Source: Micromonospora sicca
GTDB taxonomy: Bacteria; Actinomycetota; Actinomycetes; Mycobacteriales; Micromonosporaceae
Direction: 5' to 3'
Assembly (NCBI RefSeq): GCF_003172935.1
Contig: NZ_QGKS01000494.1
Location: 1 to 42,909, forward strand
DNA length: 42,909 bases
The notes beneath the pieces are model-generated. The model worked only from the letters and a program-made list of their open reading frames with translations, was not told the DNA's origin and did no database searches. Every line of letters begins with the position of its first letter. The first letter of the stretch is position 1. Both the position numbers and the translations under genes were made by a program. Shown piece by piece: positions 33,864 through 41,574 of this stretch.

Positions 33864-33880
33864 GCCGTCCGCGGGACGGC
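33864..33880 (-). terminator. Small hairpin after lacI-type gene
   Basis: A perfect 7-bp stem GCCGTCC/GGACGGC with a 3-nt loop, 8 nt downstream of the regulator stop and upstream of the glucosidase gene. It may terminate or weaken read-through. Confidence 0.4.
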
Positions 33881-33888
33881 CGAATTCT

Positions 33889-34962
33889 TCAGTTTGCCCC
33901 GGGCGGGGCGGTCGACTCCCGCACGACCAGCCGAGTGGGCAGGATCACTGGCGGCGCCGGCGAGTTGCCGGGGGCGTCGCCGCCGCGCGGCGCCGGCAGG
34001 CGCCCGGCGTACGGCTCGACGGTGCGGGCGCCGAGCGGGTCGAGCAGGATCCGCGCGGCGAGCAGGCCCTGCTCCGCCGCCGGCTGCGCGATGGTGCTCA
34101 GCCCGAGCACCTTGGCCAGGTCGTGGTCGTCGATGCCGATCACGCTGACGTCCTGCGGCACCCGGAGCCCGGCGTCCCGCAGGGCGGTCATCGCGCCCAT
34201 CGCCATCTCGTCGCAGGCCGCGAAGATGGCGGTCGGCGGTTCGCCCCGGGCCAGCAGCTCGGCGGTGGCCCGGTTGCCGCCGTCGATGGTGAACTGCGAC
34301 TCCACGTCCAGACTGGGGTCGGGGCGGATCCCGGCCGCGCGCAGCGCCGCCTGGTAGCCCAGCCGCCGGTCCAGATGGGTGGTGAAGGCCAGCTCGTCGT
34401 CCGGGTCGCCGGAGATGTGCGCGATCCGGGTGTGGCCGAGGTCGAGCAGGTGCCGGGTGGCGGTCCGCGCAGCGGCCACGTCGTCGATCCGGACGCACGG
34501 CCAACCGGGCACATCAGTGCCGGAGCTGATGGTGACGCCGGGCAGGTCCAGCGCGGTCAGCGCGGCCACCTCCGGCGGGCGCAATGGCGTGGCGACCAGG
34601 ATGACCGCGTCCACCCGCTTGTGCAGGCTGGCCGTGCGCAGCACCCGCTGCCGGGTCTGCTCCCGGCCGCCGAGGTTGTAGAGCAGCAGGTCGTAGCCGG
34701 ACTCGTGGAGGAATTCCTCGACCGCCTCGACGACCGTGCCGAAGAACCACCGGGTGATCCGGGGGACCACCACGGCCACGGTGCCGGTCTTCCCGCCGGC
34801 CAATCGGGACGCGTTCGGGGAGACCGCGTACTGGAGCTGCTCGGCGGCGGCGAGGACCCGGCGCCGGGTCGCGGCCGAGACGGTCGGGAGACCGCGCAGC
34901 GCCCGCGAGACGGTGGCCGTGGAGACCCCGGCCAGGCGGGCGACGTCGTCAATCTTGGTCAT
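33889..34962 (-). CDS. LacI-family transcriptional regulator of the alpha-glucoside locus
   Basis: A 357-residue repressor. The LacI helix-turn-helix is at residues 4-25 (IDDVARLAGVSTATVSRAL), followed by the hinge helix PNASRLAGGKTG that inserts in the minor groove, then the periplasmic-binding-like sensor domain (VAVVVPRITRWFFG to the C-terminus). It sits between the sugar ABC transporter genes and the alpha-glucosidase, all on one strand, and probably binds the TGTAAGCGCTTGCA site upstream of the binding-protein gene. The inducer is likely an imported alpha-glucoside (inference). The ATG follows GGGGGAACG. A strong hairpin separates it from the upstream permease gene. Confidence 0.92.
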   Translation of the reverse strand: MTKIDDVARLAGVSTATVSRALRGLPTVSAATRRRVLAAAEQLQYAVSPNASRLAGGKTGTVAVVVPRITRWFFGTVVEAVEEFLHESGYDLLLYNLGGREQTRQRVLRTASLHKRVDAVILVATPLRPPEVAALTALDLPGVTISSGTDVPGWPCVRIDDVAAARTATRHLLDLGHTRIAHISGDPDDELAFTTHLDRRLGYQAALRAAGIRPDPSLDVESQFTIDGGNRATAELLARGEPPTAIFAACDEMAMGAMTALRDAGLRVPQDVSVIGIDDHDLAKVLGLSTIAQPAAEQGLLAARILLDPLGARTVEPYAGRLPAPRGGDAPGNSPAPPVILPTRLVVRESTAPPGAN

Positions 34963-34984
34963 CGTTCCCCCGCTCCATCCGCGC

Positions 34985-35014
34985 CCGCCGCCGCCGGGGG
35001 ACCGGCGGCGGCGG
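34985..35014 (-). terminator. Hairpin between permease and regulator genes
   Basis: A perfect 13-bp stem CCGCCGCCGCCGG/CCGGCGGCGGCGG with a 4-nt loop, 9 nt after the permease stop. It may end the transporter transcript and give the regulator lower or separate expression. Confidence 0.7.
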
Positions 35015-35023
35015 ACCGACGGG

Positions 35024-35986
35024 TCAGCCCTTGACGCTGCCGGCGAGCAGGCCGCGCACGAAGTAGCGCTGGAGGGACAGGAAGACGGTCAGCGGTACGA
35101 CGATCGACACGAACGCGCCGGCCGTCAGCCGCTGCCACTCGTTGCCCCGGGTGCCGGCCATCTCGGCCAGCCGGACGGTGAGCGGGGCGGTCTCGTCGCC
35201 GCCCCCGGCGAAGATCAGCGCGACCAGCAGGTCGTTCCAGACCCAGAGGAACTGGAAGATGCCGAAGGCCGCCAGGGCCGGGGTGACCAGCGGCAGGACG
35301 ATGGTGCGGAAGATCTTGGGGTGGGTGGCCCCGTCGACCCGGGCCGCCTCCATCAGGTCCCTGGGCAGCTGCGAGATGAAGTTGTGCAGCAGGAAGACGG
35401 CGAACGGGAGCGCGAAGCAGGTGTGCGCGAACCACACCTGGGCGAACTTCTGCTCGTCGACCAAGCCCCAGGCGGGGAGCACGGTGACCCCCGCGACGGT
35501 GACGCCGGTGGAGAAGAACTTCAGCAGCGGCACCAGGGCCATCTGCAGCGGCACGATCTGCAACGCGAAGATCGCGATGTAGAGCCAGTCCCGACCCTTG
35601 AAGTTGATCCAGGCCAGCGCGTACGCGGCCAGCGACGCGAAGGCGAGCGGGAAGAGCACCGACGGGATGGTGATCGCCAGCGAGTTGATGAAGTAGCTGG
35701 CGAGCTGGCCGGACGAGGAGGAGGTGCTGAAGAGCACCTGCTGGTAGTTGTCCAGAGTGAACTGCGGGTTGGTGAAGAACGTCCACCAGCCGGTGGTCTT
35801 GATCTCGTTCTCCGGCCGGACCGACGAGATCAGCAGGCCGAAGGTGGGGATGGTCCAGACCAGCGCGATGACGATCGAGACGAGCGTGGCCGTACGGCTG
35901 TTCAGCCGCTTGCGGACGCGGGCGGCGCGGGTGGTCTTCTCGGTGGCCTGGGTGCCGGCCGGAACGGTGGGCGTGGCGGTGGTCAT
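35024..35986 (-). CDS. Sugar ABC transporter permease, MalG/AglG-like
   Basis: One of two membrane subunits of a CUT1-type sugar importer. 320 residues; six predicted helices, the first at about residues 34-54 (ATLVSIVIALVWTIPTFGLL). The EAA loop that contacts the ATPase reads EAARVDGATHPKIFRTIVLP. The C-terminus RYFVRGLLAGSVKG is typical of MalG. Its ATG is 1 nt from the stop of the partner permease gene, so the two are translationally coupled. No ATPase gene is in the locus; as in many actinobacteria a shared MsiK-type ATPase elsewhere is expected. Confidence 0.92.
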   Translation of the reverse strand: MTTATPTVPAGTQATEKTTRAARVRKRLNSRTATLVSIVIALVWTIPTFGLLISSVRPENEIKTTGWWTFFTNPQFTLDNYQQVLFSTSSSSGQLASYFINSLAITIPSVLFPLAFASLAAYALAWINFKGRDWLYIAIFALQIVPLQMALVPLLKFFSTGVTVAGVTVLPAWGLVDEQKFAQVWFAHTCFALPFAVFLLHNFISQLPRDLMEAARVDGATHPKIFRTIVLPLVTPALAAFGIFQFLWVWNDLLVALIFAGGGDETAPLTVRLAEMAGTRGNEWQRLTAGAFVSIVVPLTVFLSLQRYFVRGLLAGSVKG

Positions 35987-35987
35987 C

Positions 35988-37037
35988 TCAGCCCTCCCGC
36001 TGCTGACGCAGGTTGCGGATCTGGTAGATCACGATCGGGATGACCAGGACGAAGAGGAAGACCGCCAGGGCCGAACCCTGGCCGTTCTCGCCGTACCGGA
36101 ACGCGTGGTTGTACATCTCGGTCGCGATGACGCTGGTGTCGTAGTTGCCGTTGGTCGCGGTCCGGACGATGTCGAAGACCTTGAGCGTGGCGATCGAGAG
36201 CGTCACCACCACCACGATCAGCGCCGGCCGGATGCTCGGCATGGTGATCCGCCAGAACATCTGCCACGGGGTGACCCCGTCGAGCCTGGCGGCCTCGACG
36301 ATGTCCGCCGGGATGGCCTTGATCGCGGCGGAGAGCACCACCATGGCGAAGCCGGCCTGGATCCAGACCATGATCACGATGAGCAGAAAGGTGTTCAGCG
36401 GCGACTCGAGCAGCCACTGCTTGGGCTCTCCGCCGAGGCCGACGACGATCTGGTTGAGCAGACCGATCTGCTCCTGACCGTCGCCTCGGTAGGCGTAGAC
36501 GAACTTCCAGATGATGGTGGCGCCGACGAACGAGATGGCCATCGGCAGGAAGATCAGGGACTTGGCGACCGCCTCGAACCGGGCCTTGTCCACCAGCACG
36601 GCGTAGAGCAGGCCGAAGGCGGTGGCCACCAGCGGGACCAGGAGCACCCAGATCAGGGTGTTCACCAGGACCCGGATGATCGAGCCCTCGGAGAACATCC
36701 AGCCGTAGTTGCGCAGGCCCACCCAGTCGTTGCTGCCTCTATCCATGAAGGAGAGCAGCGTGGTGCGGATCGCCGGCACCACCAGCCCGATCGTGAGCAG
36801 CAGCAGCGTCGGCAGCAGGAAGAAGAGCGCGAAGAGCCCCTCCCGCTCCTTGCGCCGGCGGGGCAGCGGGGTGCCGCTCGCCGAGGCGGCGATCAGCTGA
36901 GCCTCGCGACGGCGGGCGAACCAGGCCGGCACCGCGTCGAGGAGCAGGAGCAGGCCGCCCACCACCGCGACGAAAGCGATCAGCCCGTACATCAGCATGA
37001 GGAACTTGGGCTGTTCCTCCGCGAAGTCGAACTCCAT
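35988..37037 (-). CDS. Sugar ABC transporter permease, MalF/AglF-like
   Basis: The partner membrane subunit, 349 residues. An extra N-terminal helix (about 12-32) precedes the six-helix core that starts at LFALFFLLPTLLLLTIGLVVP. The EAA loop is EAARLDGVTPWQMFWRITMP. The start at ATG 37037 is chosen because AAGGAGG lies immediately upstream; the upstream extension overlaps the intercistronic hairpin. The C-terminus (VIYQIRNLRQQREG) is basic and cytosolic. Confidence 0.92.
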   Translation of the reverse strand: MEFDFAEEQPKFLMLMYGLIAFVAVVGGLLLLLDAVPAWFARRREAQLIAASASGTPLPRRRKEREGLFALFFLLPTLLLLTIGLVVPAIRTTLLSFMDRGSNDWVGLRNYGWMFSEGSIIRVLVNTLIWVLLVPLVATAFGLLYAVLVDKARFEAVAKSLIFLPMAISFVGATIIWKFVYAYRGDGQEQIGLLNQIVVGLGGEPKQWLLESPLNTFLLIVIMVWIQAGFAMVVLSAAIKAIPADIVEAARLDGVTPWQMFWRITMPSIRPALIVVVVTLSIATLKVFDIVRTATNGNYDTSVIATEMYNHAFRYGENGQGSALAVFLFVLVIPIVIYQIRNLRQQREG

Positions 37038-37067
37038 CGACCCTCCTTCAAGGGTTCGGTCGGGGAC

Positions 37068-37101
37068 GGTGGTCCGGCCCGCGCGAGCGGGCCGGACCAC
37101 C
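37068..37101 (-). terminator. Intercistronic hairpin downstream of binding-protein gene
   Basis: A perfect 15-bp stem GGTGGTCCGGCCCGC/GCGGGCCGGACCACC closed by a GNRA-type GCGA loop, 8 nt after the binding-protein stop and 30 nt before the permease start. Such hairpins after binding-protein genes usually stabilise the upstream message or partly terminate, giving more binding protein than permease. Confidence 0.75.
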
Positions 37102-37109
37102 GTCTCAGA

Positions 37110-38453
37110 TCACTTCGGCCAGCTGCTTTCGATGCCCTGGAGCACCGTGGCGGTGTCCTTGCCGTTGATCCAGTCGACCATGCCCTTCCAGAAGGTGCCC
37201 GCGCCGACCGCGGCCGGCATCAGGTCCGAGCCGTCGAAGCGGAAGACGGTCTTCGGGTCCTGCAGGATCTGGACGGAGAGCTTGTCCACCGGGTTCGGCA
37301 CGTTGTTGATGTCGAGCTTGTTGTTCGCCGACAGCCAGTCGCCGATCTTGGCGCGGCTGTTGACGTACTCGCCGGAGGCCAGGTAGGTCTGCACCGCCTG
37401 GACCTCGGGACGGTCGGCGAACGCCGAGACGAACTCGCCGGCACCCAGCACCGGCTTGCCCTTGGCGGGGTCGACGGCCGGGAAGTAGAACGCGAAGACG
37501 TCGCCGTCCTCGGCCACCTTGGTGCCCTGCGGCCACTGGTTGGCGTAGAAGGACGCCTGGCGGTGCAGGGCGCACTTGCCGGTGGTGATCGGCGTGCCGG
37601 CCTCCTGGAAGGAGGTGGTGGCGATGCTCTTCACGCCGCCGAAGCCGCCGTTGACGTACTTCTCGTTCTTGAGGATGGTGCCGGCCTTGTCGAGCGCCTC
37701 GGCGACCTTCGGGTCGTTGAACGGGATGCCGTGGGTGGTCCACTGGTCGTAGACCTCGGGGGTCTGCGTCCGCAGCATCAGGTCTTCGATCCAGTCGGTG
37801 GCCGGCCAGCCGGTGGCGTCACCGGACTCGATGCCCGCGCACCACGGCTTGGTGCCGCTCGCCGCGATCTGGTCGCTGAGCTTGATCAGGTCGTCCCAGG
37901 TGGTGGGGACCTGCCAGCCCTTCTCCTTGAAGGTCTTCGGCGAGTACCACACGTAGGACTTCACGTTGGAGCCCAGCGGAACGCCGTAGAGCTTGCCGTC
38001 CACGGTGCTGTACTTCAGCCAGTCGGGGGTGAAGTTCTGCTCGGCCAGCGCCTTGGTGTCGGCGCCGACCGTCTTGATCTTGCCCGAGTCGACGAACCGC
38101 TTGAGCAGACCCGGCTGCGGGATGAAGGCCAGGTCGGGGGCGTTGCCGCCGTCGACCCGGACACCCAGCTGGGCCTCGAACTCGCCGCTGCCCTCGTGGT
38201 CGATATCGATGCCGGTGCAGTCCTCGAACTGCTTCCAGGACTGATCGAGGCGGTCGGCCTCGAGGTCCCGGATCGACGAGTAGATCGTCACCTTCTTGCC
38301 GTCGTGGCCCTGGTACTTCTCGTATGCGGCGCACTCGGGGGAGCTCGCCTTGTCGCTCTTCTTGTCGTTGCCGGTGCCGCAGGCGGTGGCGCCGAGCGCC
38401 AGCCCCAGTACGCCGGCGATCGCGAGAGCCTGGCGTGATCTGGCAAACGCCAT
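37110..38453 (-). CDS. Alpha-glucoside-type ABC transporter binding lipoprotein (AglE-like)
   Basis: The extracytoplasmic sugar receptor of the importer, 447 residues. Signal peptide with the lipidated Cys25 in LALGATAC (a weak lipobox). The mature part is a family 1 solute-binding fold: KKVTIYSSIRDLEAD, GNAPDLAFIPQPGLL, KTFKEKGWQVPTTWDDL, and ATGWPATDWIEDLMLR, the last typical of AglE/maltose-type receptors. The start at ATG 38453 is supported by GGAGA 6 nt upstream and by the signal peptide beginning there. It is the first and probably most strongly expressed gene of the operon, preceded by a LacI-type operator. Confidence 0.92.
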   Translation of the reverse strand: MAFARSRQALAIAGVLGLALGATACGTGNDKKSDKASSPECAAYEKYQGHDGKKVTIYSSIRDLEADRLDQSWKQFEDCTGIDIDHEGSGEFEAQLGVRVDGGNAPDLAFIPQPGLLKRFVDSGKIKTVGADTKALAEQNFTPDWLKYSTVDGKLYGVPLGSNVKSYVWYSPKTFKEKGWQVPTTWDDLIKLSDQIAASGTKPWCAGIESGDATGWPATDWIEDLMLRTQTPEVYDQWTTHGIPFNDPKVAEALDKAGTILKNEKYVNGGFGGVKSIATTSFQEAGTPITTGKCALHRQASFYANQWPQGTKVAEDGDVFAFYFPAVDPAKGKPVLGAGEFVSAFADRPEVQAVQTYLASGEYVNSRAKIGDWLSANNKLDINNVPNPVDKLSVQILQDPKTVFRFDGSDLMPAAVGAGTFWKGMVDWINGKDTATVLQGIESSWPK

Positions 38454-38519
38454 GCCGATCTCCTTCCTTGCCGGCGCGTGGGGGAACCGAACCCGCGCCG
38501 GTCCGATGGTCGTCCCCAC

Positions 38520-38535
38520 ATGTAAGCGCTTGCAT
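38520..38535. promoter_or_regulatory. LacI-type operator ATGTAAGCGCTTGCAT
   Basis: A 16-bp palindrome with central AAGCGCTT and one mismatched pair, the classic LacI/GalR-family operator form, 67 bp upstream of the binding-protein ATG. The regulator encoded at 33889-34962 is the obvious candidate to bind it. Confidence 0.75.
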
Positions 38536-38714
38536 CAGCCCGAGTCCACCCCCTGCCGGACACGGCCCGGTAACAATCCCGAAACCCGCTCACCGGCCGT
38601 GGGCGCGCTCCCACCAGCCGCACTTTCCGGCCCGCTCCGGCCCCTTCCCATCGATGCAAGTTTCTGTCACGCTGAACCGATCGGATCGAAGGATTTCGAC
38701 ATAGGAGGTGCTGG

Positions 38715-39488
38715 ATGCGTAGACGGTGGTTCAGCCTCGTGGCGGCCGGCCTGTTGGTCGCGGCGACCCTGCTGCCCGCGGCCCCGGCGATGGCCGCGCC
38801 CACCTTCAAGGTGCCCTTCCCTTGCGGCCAGTCCTGGTCCGGGCAGACCCGCTCCGACCACAGCCCGGCGTACGCGATCGACTTCAACCGCACCGACGAC
38901 CTGGGCGACCCCGTGGTGGCCAGCGCGCCGGGCACGGTCGACCGGGTCACCGACCTCGGTGGCACCAGCTATGGCAAATACGTCCGGATCGACCACGGCG
39001 GCGGGTACACCACGTACTACGCCCACCTCAACGGCTTCAACGTCTCGGTCGGCCAGAGCATCGGCTACGGCAAGGTCATCGGCTGGGTGGGCAGCACCGG
39101 CGGCTCCACCGGCCCGCACCTGCACTACGAGCAGCGGCTCAACGGCAACGACATCCAGGCCCGGTTCAACGGCACGCTCGCGCTCTACTGGGGCACCAAG
39201 ACGTACACCAGCGACAACAACTGCTCCTCGACCACCGCCACCGGGACGGTGAACACCGCCGGCGCGGACCTGACCGTCCGCTCCGGGCCGGGCACCGGCT
39301 ACAGCGCGGTCGGCTCGGTCGCCGACGGCACCACGGTGACCATCTACTGCCAGACCTCCGGCACCACGGTCACCGGCACGTACGGCACCAGCTCGATCTG
39401 GGACCGGATCGGCACCGGCCGGTACGTCTCCGACGCGTACGTGCAGACCGGCTACGACGGCTACATCCCGAACGTCCCCCGCTGCTGA
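38715..39488 (+). CDS. Secreted M23 (LytM-type) peptidase with SH3-like domain
   Basis: A secreted zinc endopeptidase likely to cut peptide bonds in peptidoglycan crosslinks. A Sec signal peptide ends at APAMA-A (about 27/28). The M23 domain covers about 45-180, with zinc residues His49 and Asp56 (SDHSPAYAIDF) and the HLH motif at 135-137, plus His104 in YYAHL. A bacterial SH3-like domain follows (VRSGPGTGYSAVGSVADG to YVSDAYVQTG), usually for wall binding. The ATG follows AGGAGG at 6 nt. It is monocistronic, with a large hairpin downstream. Confidence 0.92.
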   Translation: MRRRWFSLVAAGLLVAATLLPAAPAMAAPTFKVPFPCGQSWSGQTRSDHSPAYAIDFNRTDDLGDPVVASAPGTVDRVTDLGGTSYGKYVRIDHGGGYTTYYAHLNGFNVSVGQSIGYGKVIGWVGSTGGSTGPHLHYEQRLNGNDIQARFNGTLALYWGTKTYTSDNNCSSTTATGTVNTAGADLTVRSGPGTGYSAVGSVADGTTVTIYCQTSGTTVTGTYGTSSIWDRIGTGRYVSDAYVQTGYDGYIPNVPRC

Positions 39489-39552
39489 CCCTGCGGGCCG
39501 GCCGGACTCGGGCTCGGTCCGGATCCGGGACAGCCCGCCGGACCGCACGACG

Positions 39553-39616
39553 CCGGGGTCGTCGTGCCCGGTTGCTCCGGTCTGGGAGGACGGAGCACCG
39601 GACCCGACGACCCCGG
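39553..39616. terminator. Large stem-loop between M23 gene and GPGG gene
   Basis: Outer 12-bp perfect stem CCGGGGTCGTCG/CGACGACCCCGG and inner stem around TGCTCCG/CGGAGCA with an 11-nt loop, together 64 nt. It serves as terminator for the M23 gene and probably for the converging small membrane gene. Confidence 0.7.
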
Positions 39617-39644
39617 CGGGTCAGGGATGGTACGGAACCGGCGT

Positions 39645-39791
39645 CTAATTGTTGAAGATGCTGACGCCACCCGGGCCGACCAGCAGGCCGACCACGATGA
39701 GGACGATGCCCCACAGGATCTGCCGGCGGAACAGCGCGAGGATGCCGGCGACCACGAGTACCACTGCGATAATCCAGAGAATCAGCTCCAT
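39645..39791 (-). CDS. GPGG-motif small membrane protein, 48 aa
   Basis: A short ORF reads MELILWIIAVVLVVAGILAL, then FRRQ, then ILWGIVLIVVGLLVGPGG and VSIFNN. It has two membrane helices joined by a tight basic turn, ending in the GPGG motif that names this family of tiny actinobacterial membrane proteins. Codons are mostly G/C-ending in the middle but A/T-richer at both ends. No good ribosome site is seen. Function unknown. It lies 40 nt after the metallophosphoesterase stop on the same strand. Confidence 0.75.
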   Translation of the reverse strand: MELILWIIAVVLVVAGILALFRRQILWGIVLIVVGLLVGPGGVSIFNN

Positions 39792-39831
39792 GGCCGCTGA
39801 ATACCCGGCCATCCGACCCTGGAAACCTGGG

Positions 39832-40557
39832 TCACCCGACTAGATGATCTCCCAGGTGGAAGATGCTGTACGCCTGTTTGATCACGGGGTGGGCGACGTT
39901 GCGGACCCGCACCCCGCCCGGGGTGGTGCCCCGCTCCGTGCCGTGGTGGGCGTGCCCGTGCAGGGCCAGCGCGGTCGGCGCCGCGTCGATCGCCTGGCCC
40001 AGCTGGTAGCAGCCGAGGAACGGGTAGATCTCCAGCGGCTCGCCGGCCAGCGTGTCCGGCACGGGGGAGTAGTGGGTGAGCGCGACCAGCAGGTCGCACT
40101 CCAGCCCGCGCAGCGCCTCGGCGAGCGCCTCCGCGCTCTCATTGGTGGTCCGGACGAACGACTTCATCTCCGGCTCGCCGAAGTCGCTGGCGCACCGCCC
40201 GGCGAAGCCCCCGCCGAAGCCCTTCACCCCGGCCACGCCGAGCCGCCCGCCGGCACACTCCACCACCGTCCCGGTCCCCTCCAGCACGGTGATTCCGACG
40301 TCCTCCAGCACCTTCACCACCTGCGGCACCTGGTCGCACTGGTGGTCGTGGTTGCCGAGCACGGCGATCACCGGCACCCCGAGATTGCCGAACTCCTGCG
40401 CCACGCAACGCGCCTCAGACTCGGTCCCGTGGCGGGTCAGATCGCCGGCGAGCAGCAGCACGTCGGCGCAGCCGGGCAACTCCTCCAGGGCCGGCCGGAA
40501 CCGACCGACCACGTCCTCGTCCAGGTGCACGTCGCCGACGGCGGCGATCCGGATCAC
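39832..40557 (-). CDS. Calcineurin-like metallophosphoesterase
   Basis: A 241-residue cytosolic phosphoesterase of the binuclear-metal class. Motifs are in order: GDVHLD (8-13), GDLTRHG, GNHDH, a His in ALTHYSP and HGHAHHG. Substrates in the family range from cyclic nucleotides to phosphoesters, and nothing here decides between them. The GTG start has GGAGGTGGG 7 nt upstream and follows the BON gene by 13 nt. It is the third gene of a compact operon with a nucleotidyltransferase and a BON protein. Confidence 0.9.
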   Translation of the reverse strand: MIRIAAVGDVHLDEDVVGRFRPALEELPGCADVLLLAGDLTRHGTESEARCVAQEFGNLGVPVIAVLGNHDHQCDQVPQVVKVLEDVGITVLEGTGTVVECAGGRLGVAGVKGFGGGFAGRCASDFGEPEMKSFVRTTNESAEALAEALRGLECDLLVALTHYSPVPDTLAGEPLEIYPFLGCYQLGQAIDAAPTALALHGHAHHGTERGTTPGGVRVRNVAHPVIKQAYSIFHLGDHLVG

Positions 40558-40570
40558 GATCCCACCTCCC

Positions 40571-40840
40571 TCACGGCAGCTCTTCGGCCTGGGTGGGCGC
40601 CTGCGCCCGGATCACCCCGATGTCGCTGGTGATCGGGAGGTCGGGAAACCGCTCGGCCACCCGGCGCAGGATCTCCTCGCGCCGGTGCGGGCTCTCCACC
40701 TCGCCGTAGAGGACCAGGCCCCGCTCGCGGTGGACCACGGTGATCCCCTGCTCGGCGACGGCCGGATCCTCGGCCAGCAGCCGGTGGATCTCCGCCTCGA
40801 CGTACTCGTCGGGCGGCGCGCCGCCGTGCTCCTCGGTCAC
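40571..40840 (-). CDS. BON-domain small protein
   Basis: An 89-residue protein; from about residue 12 one BON domain (YVEAEIHRLLAEDP, ITVVHRERGLVLYGEVES, RREEILRRVAERFP), a fold linked to phospholipid or surface binding. There is no signal peptide, so it is cytosolic as encoded. The GTG overlaps the stop of the nucleotidyltransferase gene in a GTGA arrangement with AGGGAG upstream, so translation is coupled. Confidence 0.82.
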   Translation of the reverse strand: MTEEHGGAPPDEYVEAEIHRLLAEDPAVAEQGITVVHRERGLVLYGEVESPHRREEILRRVAERFPDLPITSDIGVIRAQAPTQAEELP

Positions 40841-41421
40841 GGTGTCTCCCTTCCTCCGGGTGTGCCGTCGTGCGGCAGCACGTCCAGCCGGTCGAGCAGC
40901 ACCAGGAACGCCTCCGCGTACGGCGAGTGCTGCGTCTCCTTCCGTACCCGCTCCCAGTCGATCTGTTCCCGCAGCGAGCGGGCGAGCGGCAGGGCCCGGG
41001 CGAAGTCGCAGTAGTGCTGCGAGAAGCTGAGCAGCTTGTGCACCATGAGCTGGCTCGCGGAGAGCACCGGCATGTGGATCGCGTCGACCGGGCGCACGAT
41101 GGTGTCGGCGAACGTCTCCTCGGTGACCGGGGTCTCGATCGGCCGGTGGATGAGGTCCACCATCCGACCCTCGTCGTAGACCTTGACCAGCCAGTCCTCG
41201 GGCGGGCGCTCGGCGGTGAAGCCGGCCGCGACCAGGGCCTCCAGGGCCCGGTCCACGTCCTGCTCGCGGAGCAGGAAGTCGACGTCGTGGTCGCTGGAGT
41301 GGCCGCCGTGGGCGTACACGGCGAAGCTGCCGCCCAGGGCGAACGGGATCTCGGACTGCTTGAGCACGGCGGCGACCTTCTTCAGCGTGTGGACCAGGGT
41401 CTCGTCCCCGCGCTCGGCCAT
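40837..41421 (-). CDS. Nucleotidyltransferase-fold protein
   Basis: A 194-residue protein with the polymerase-beta-like nucleotidyltransferase core: GGSFAVYAHGG (27-37 region) followed by SSDHDVDFLL, where DxD supplies metal ligands, and a third acidic position in MVDLIHRP. The C-terminal half is helical (SASQLMVHKLLSFSQHYCDF). Proteins of this type include AbiEii-like toxins and aminoglycoside-type transferases, but no antitoxin gene is beside it, so no toxin claim is made. The ATG follows GGGAGACCCAG. It is the first gene of the operon with BON and phosphoesterase genes. Confidence 0.8.
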   Translation of the reverse strand: MAERGDETLVHTLKKVAAVLKQSEIPFALGGSFAVYAHGGHSSDHDVDFLLREQDVDRALEALVAAGFTAERPPEDWLVKVYDEGRMVDLIHRPIETPVTEETFADTIVRPVDAIHMPVLSASQLMVHKLLSFSQHYCDFARALPLARSLREQIDWERVRKETQHSPYAEAFLVLLDRLDVLPHDGTPGGRETP

Positions 41422-41574
41422 CTGGGTCTCCCGTCGTCGTCTCGGCGGTGGGAATGAAGTTGCGTACCCGGCAATCCGGTCGGCCACACCTGGCCGTGAC
41501 ACGGTGTGGCGTCGACGGGCACGGGAAGGGACAAATCGCCGAGGGGCGAGCGCGGGTCGGATAGCCTCGGGAAG

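Noticed and set aside
38536..38714. Riboswitch (ydaO/c-di-AMP type) before the M23 peptidase gene
   Set aside because: Such leaders often precede actinobacterial wall hydrolases, but the roughly 180 bp here show none of the conserved motifs I can recall.
40837..41421. Toxin-antitoxin (AbiEii-type) assignment of the nucleotidyltransferase
   Set aside because: No antitoxin-like partner adjoins it; neighbours are BON and phosphoesterase genes.
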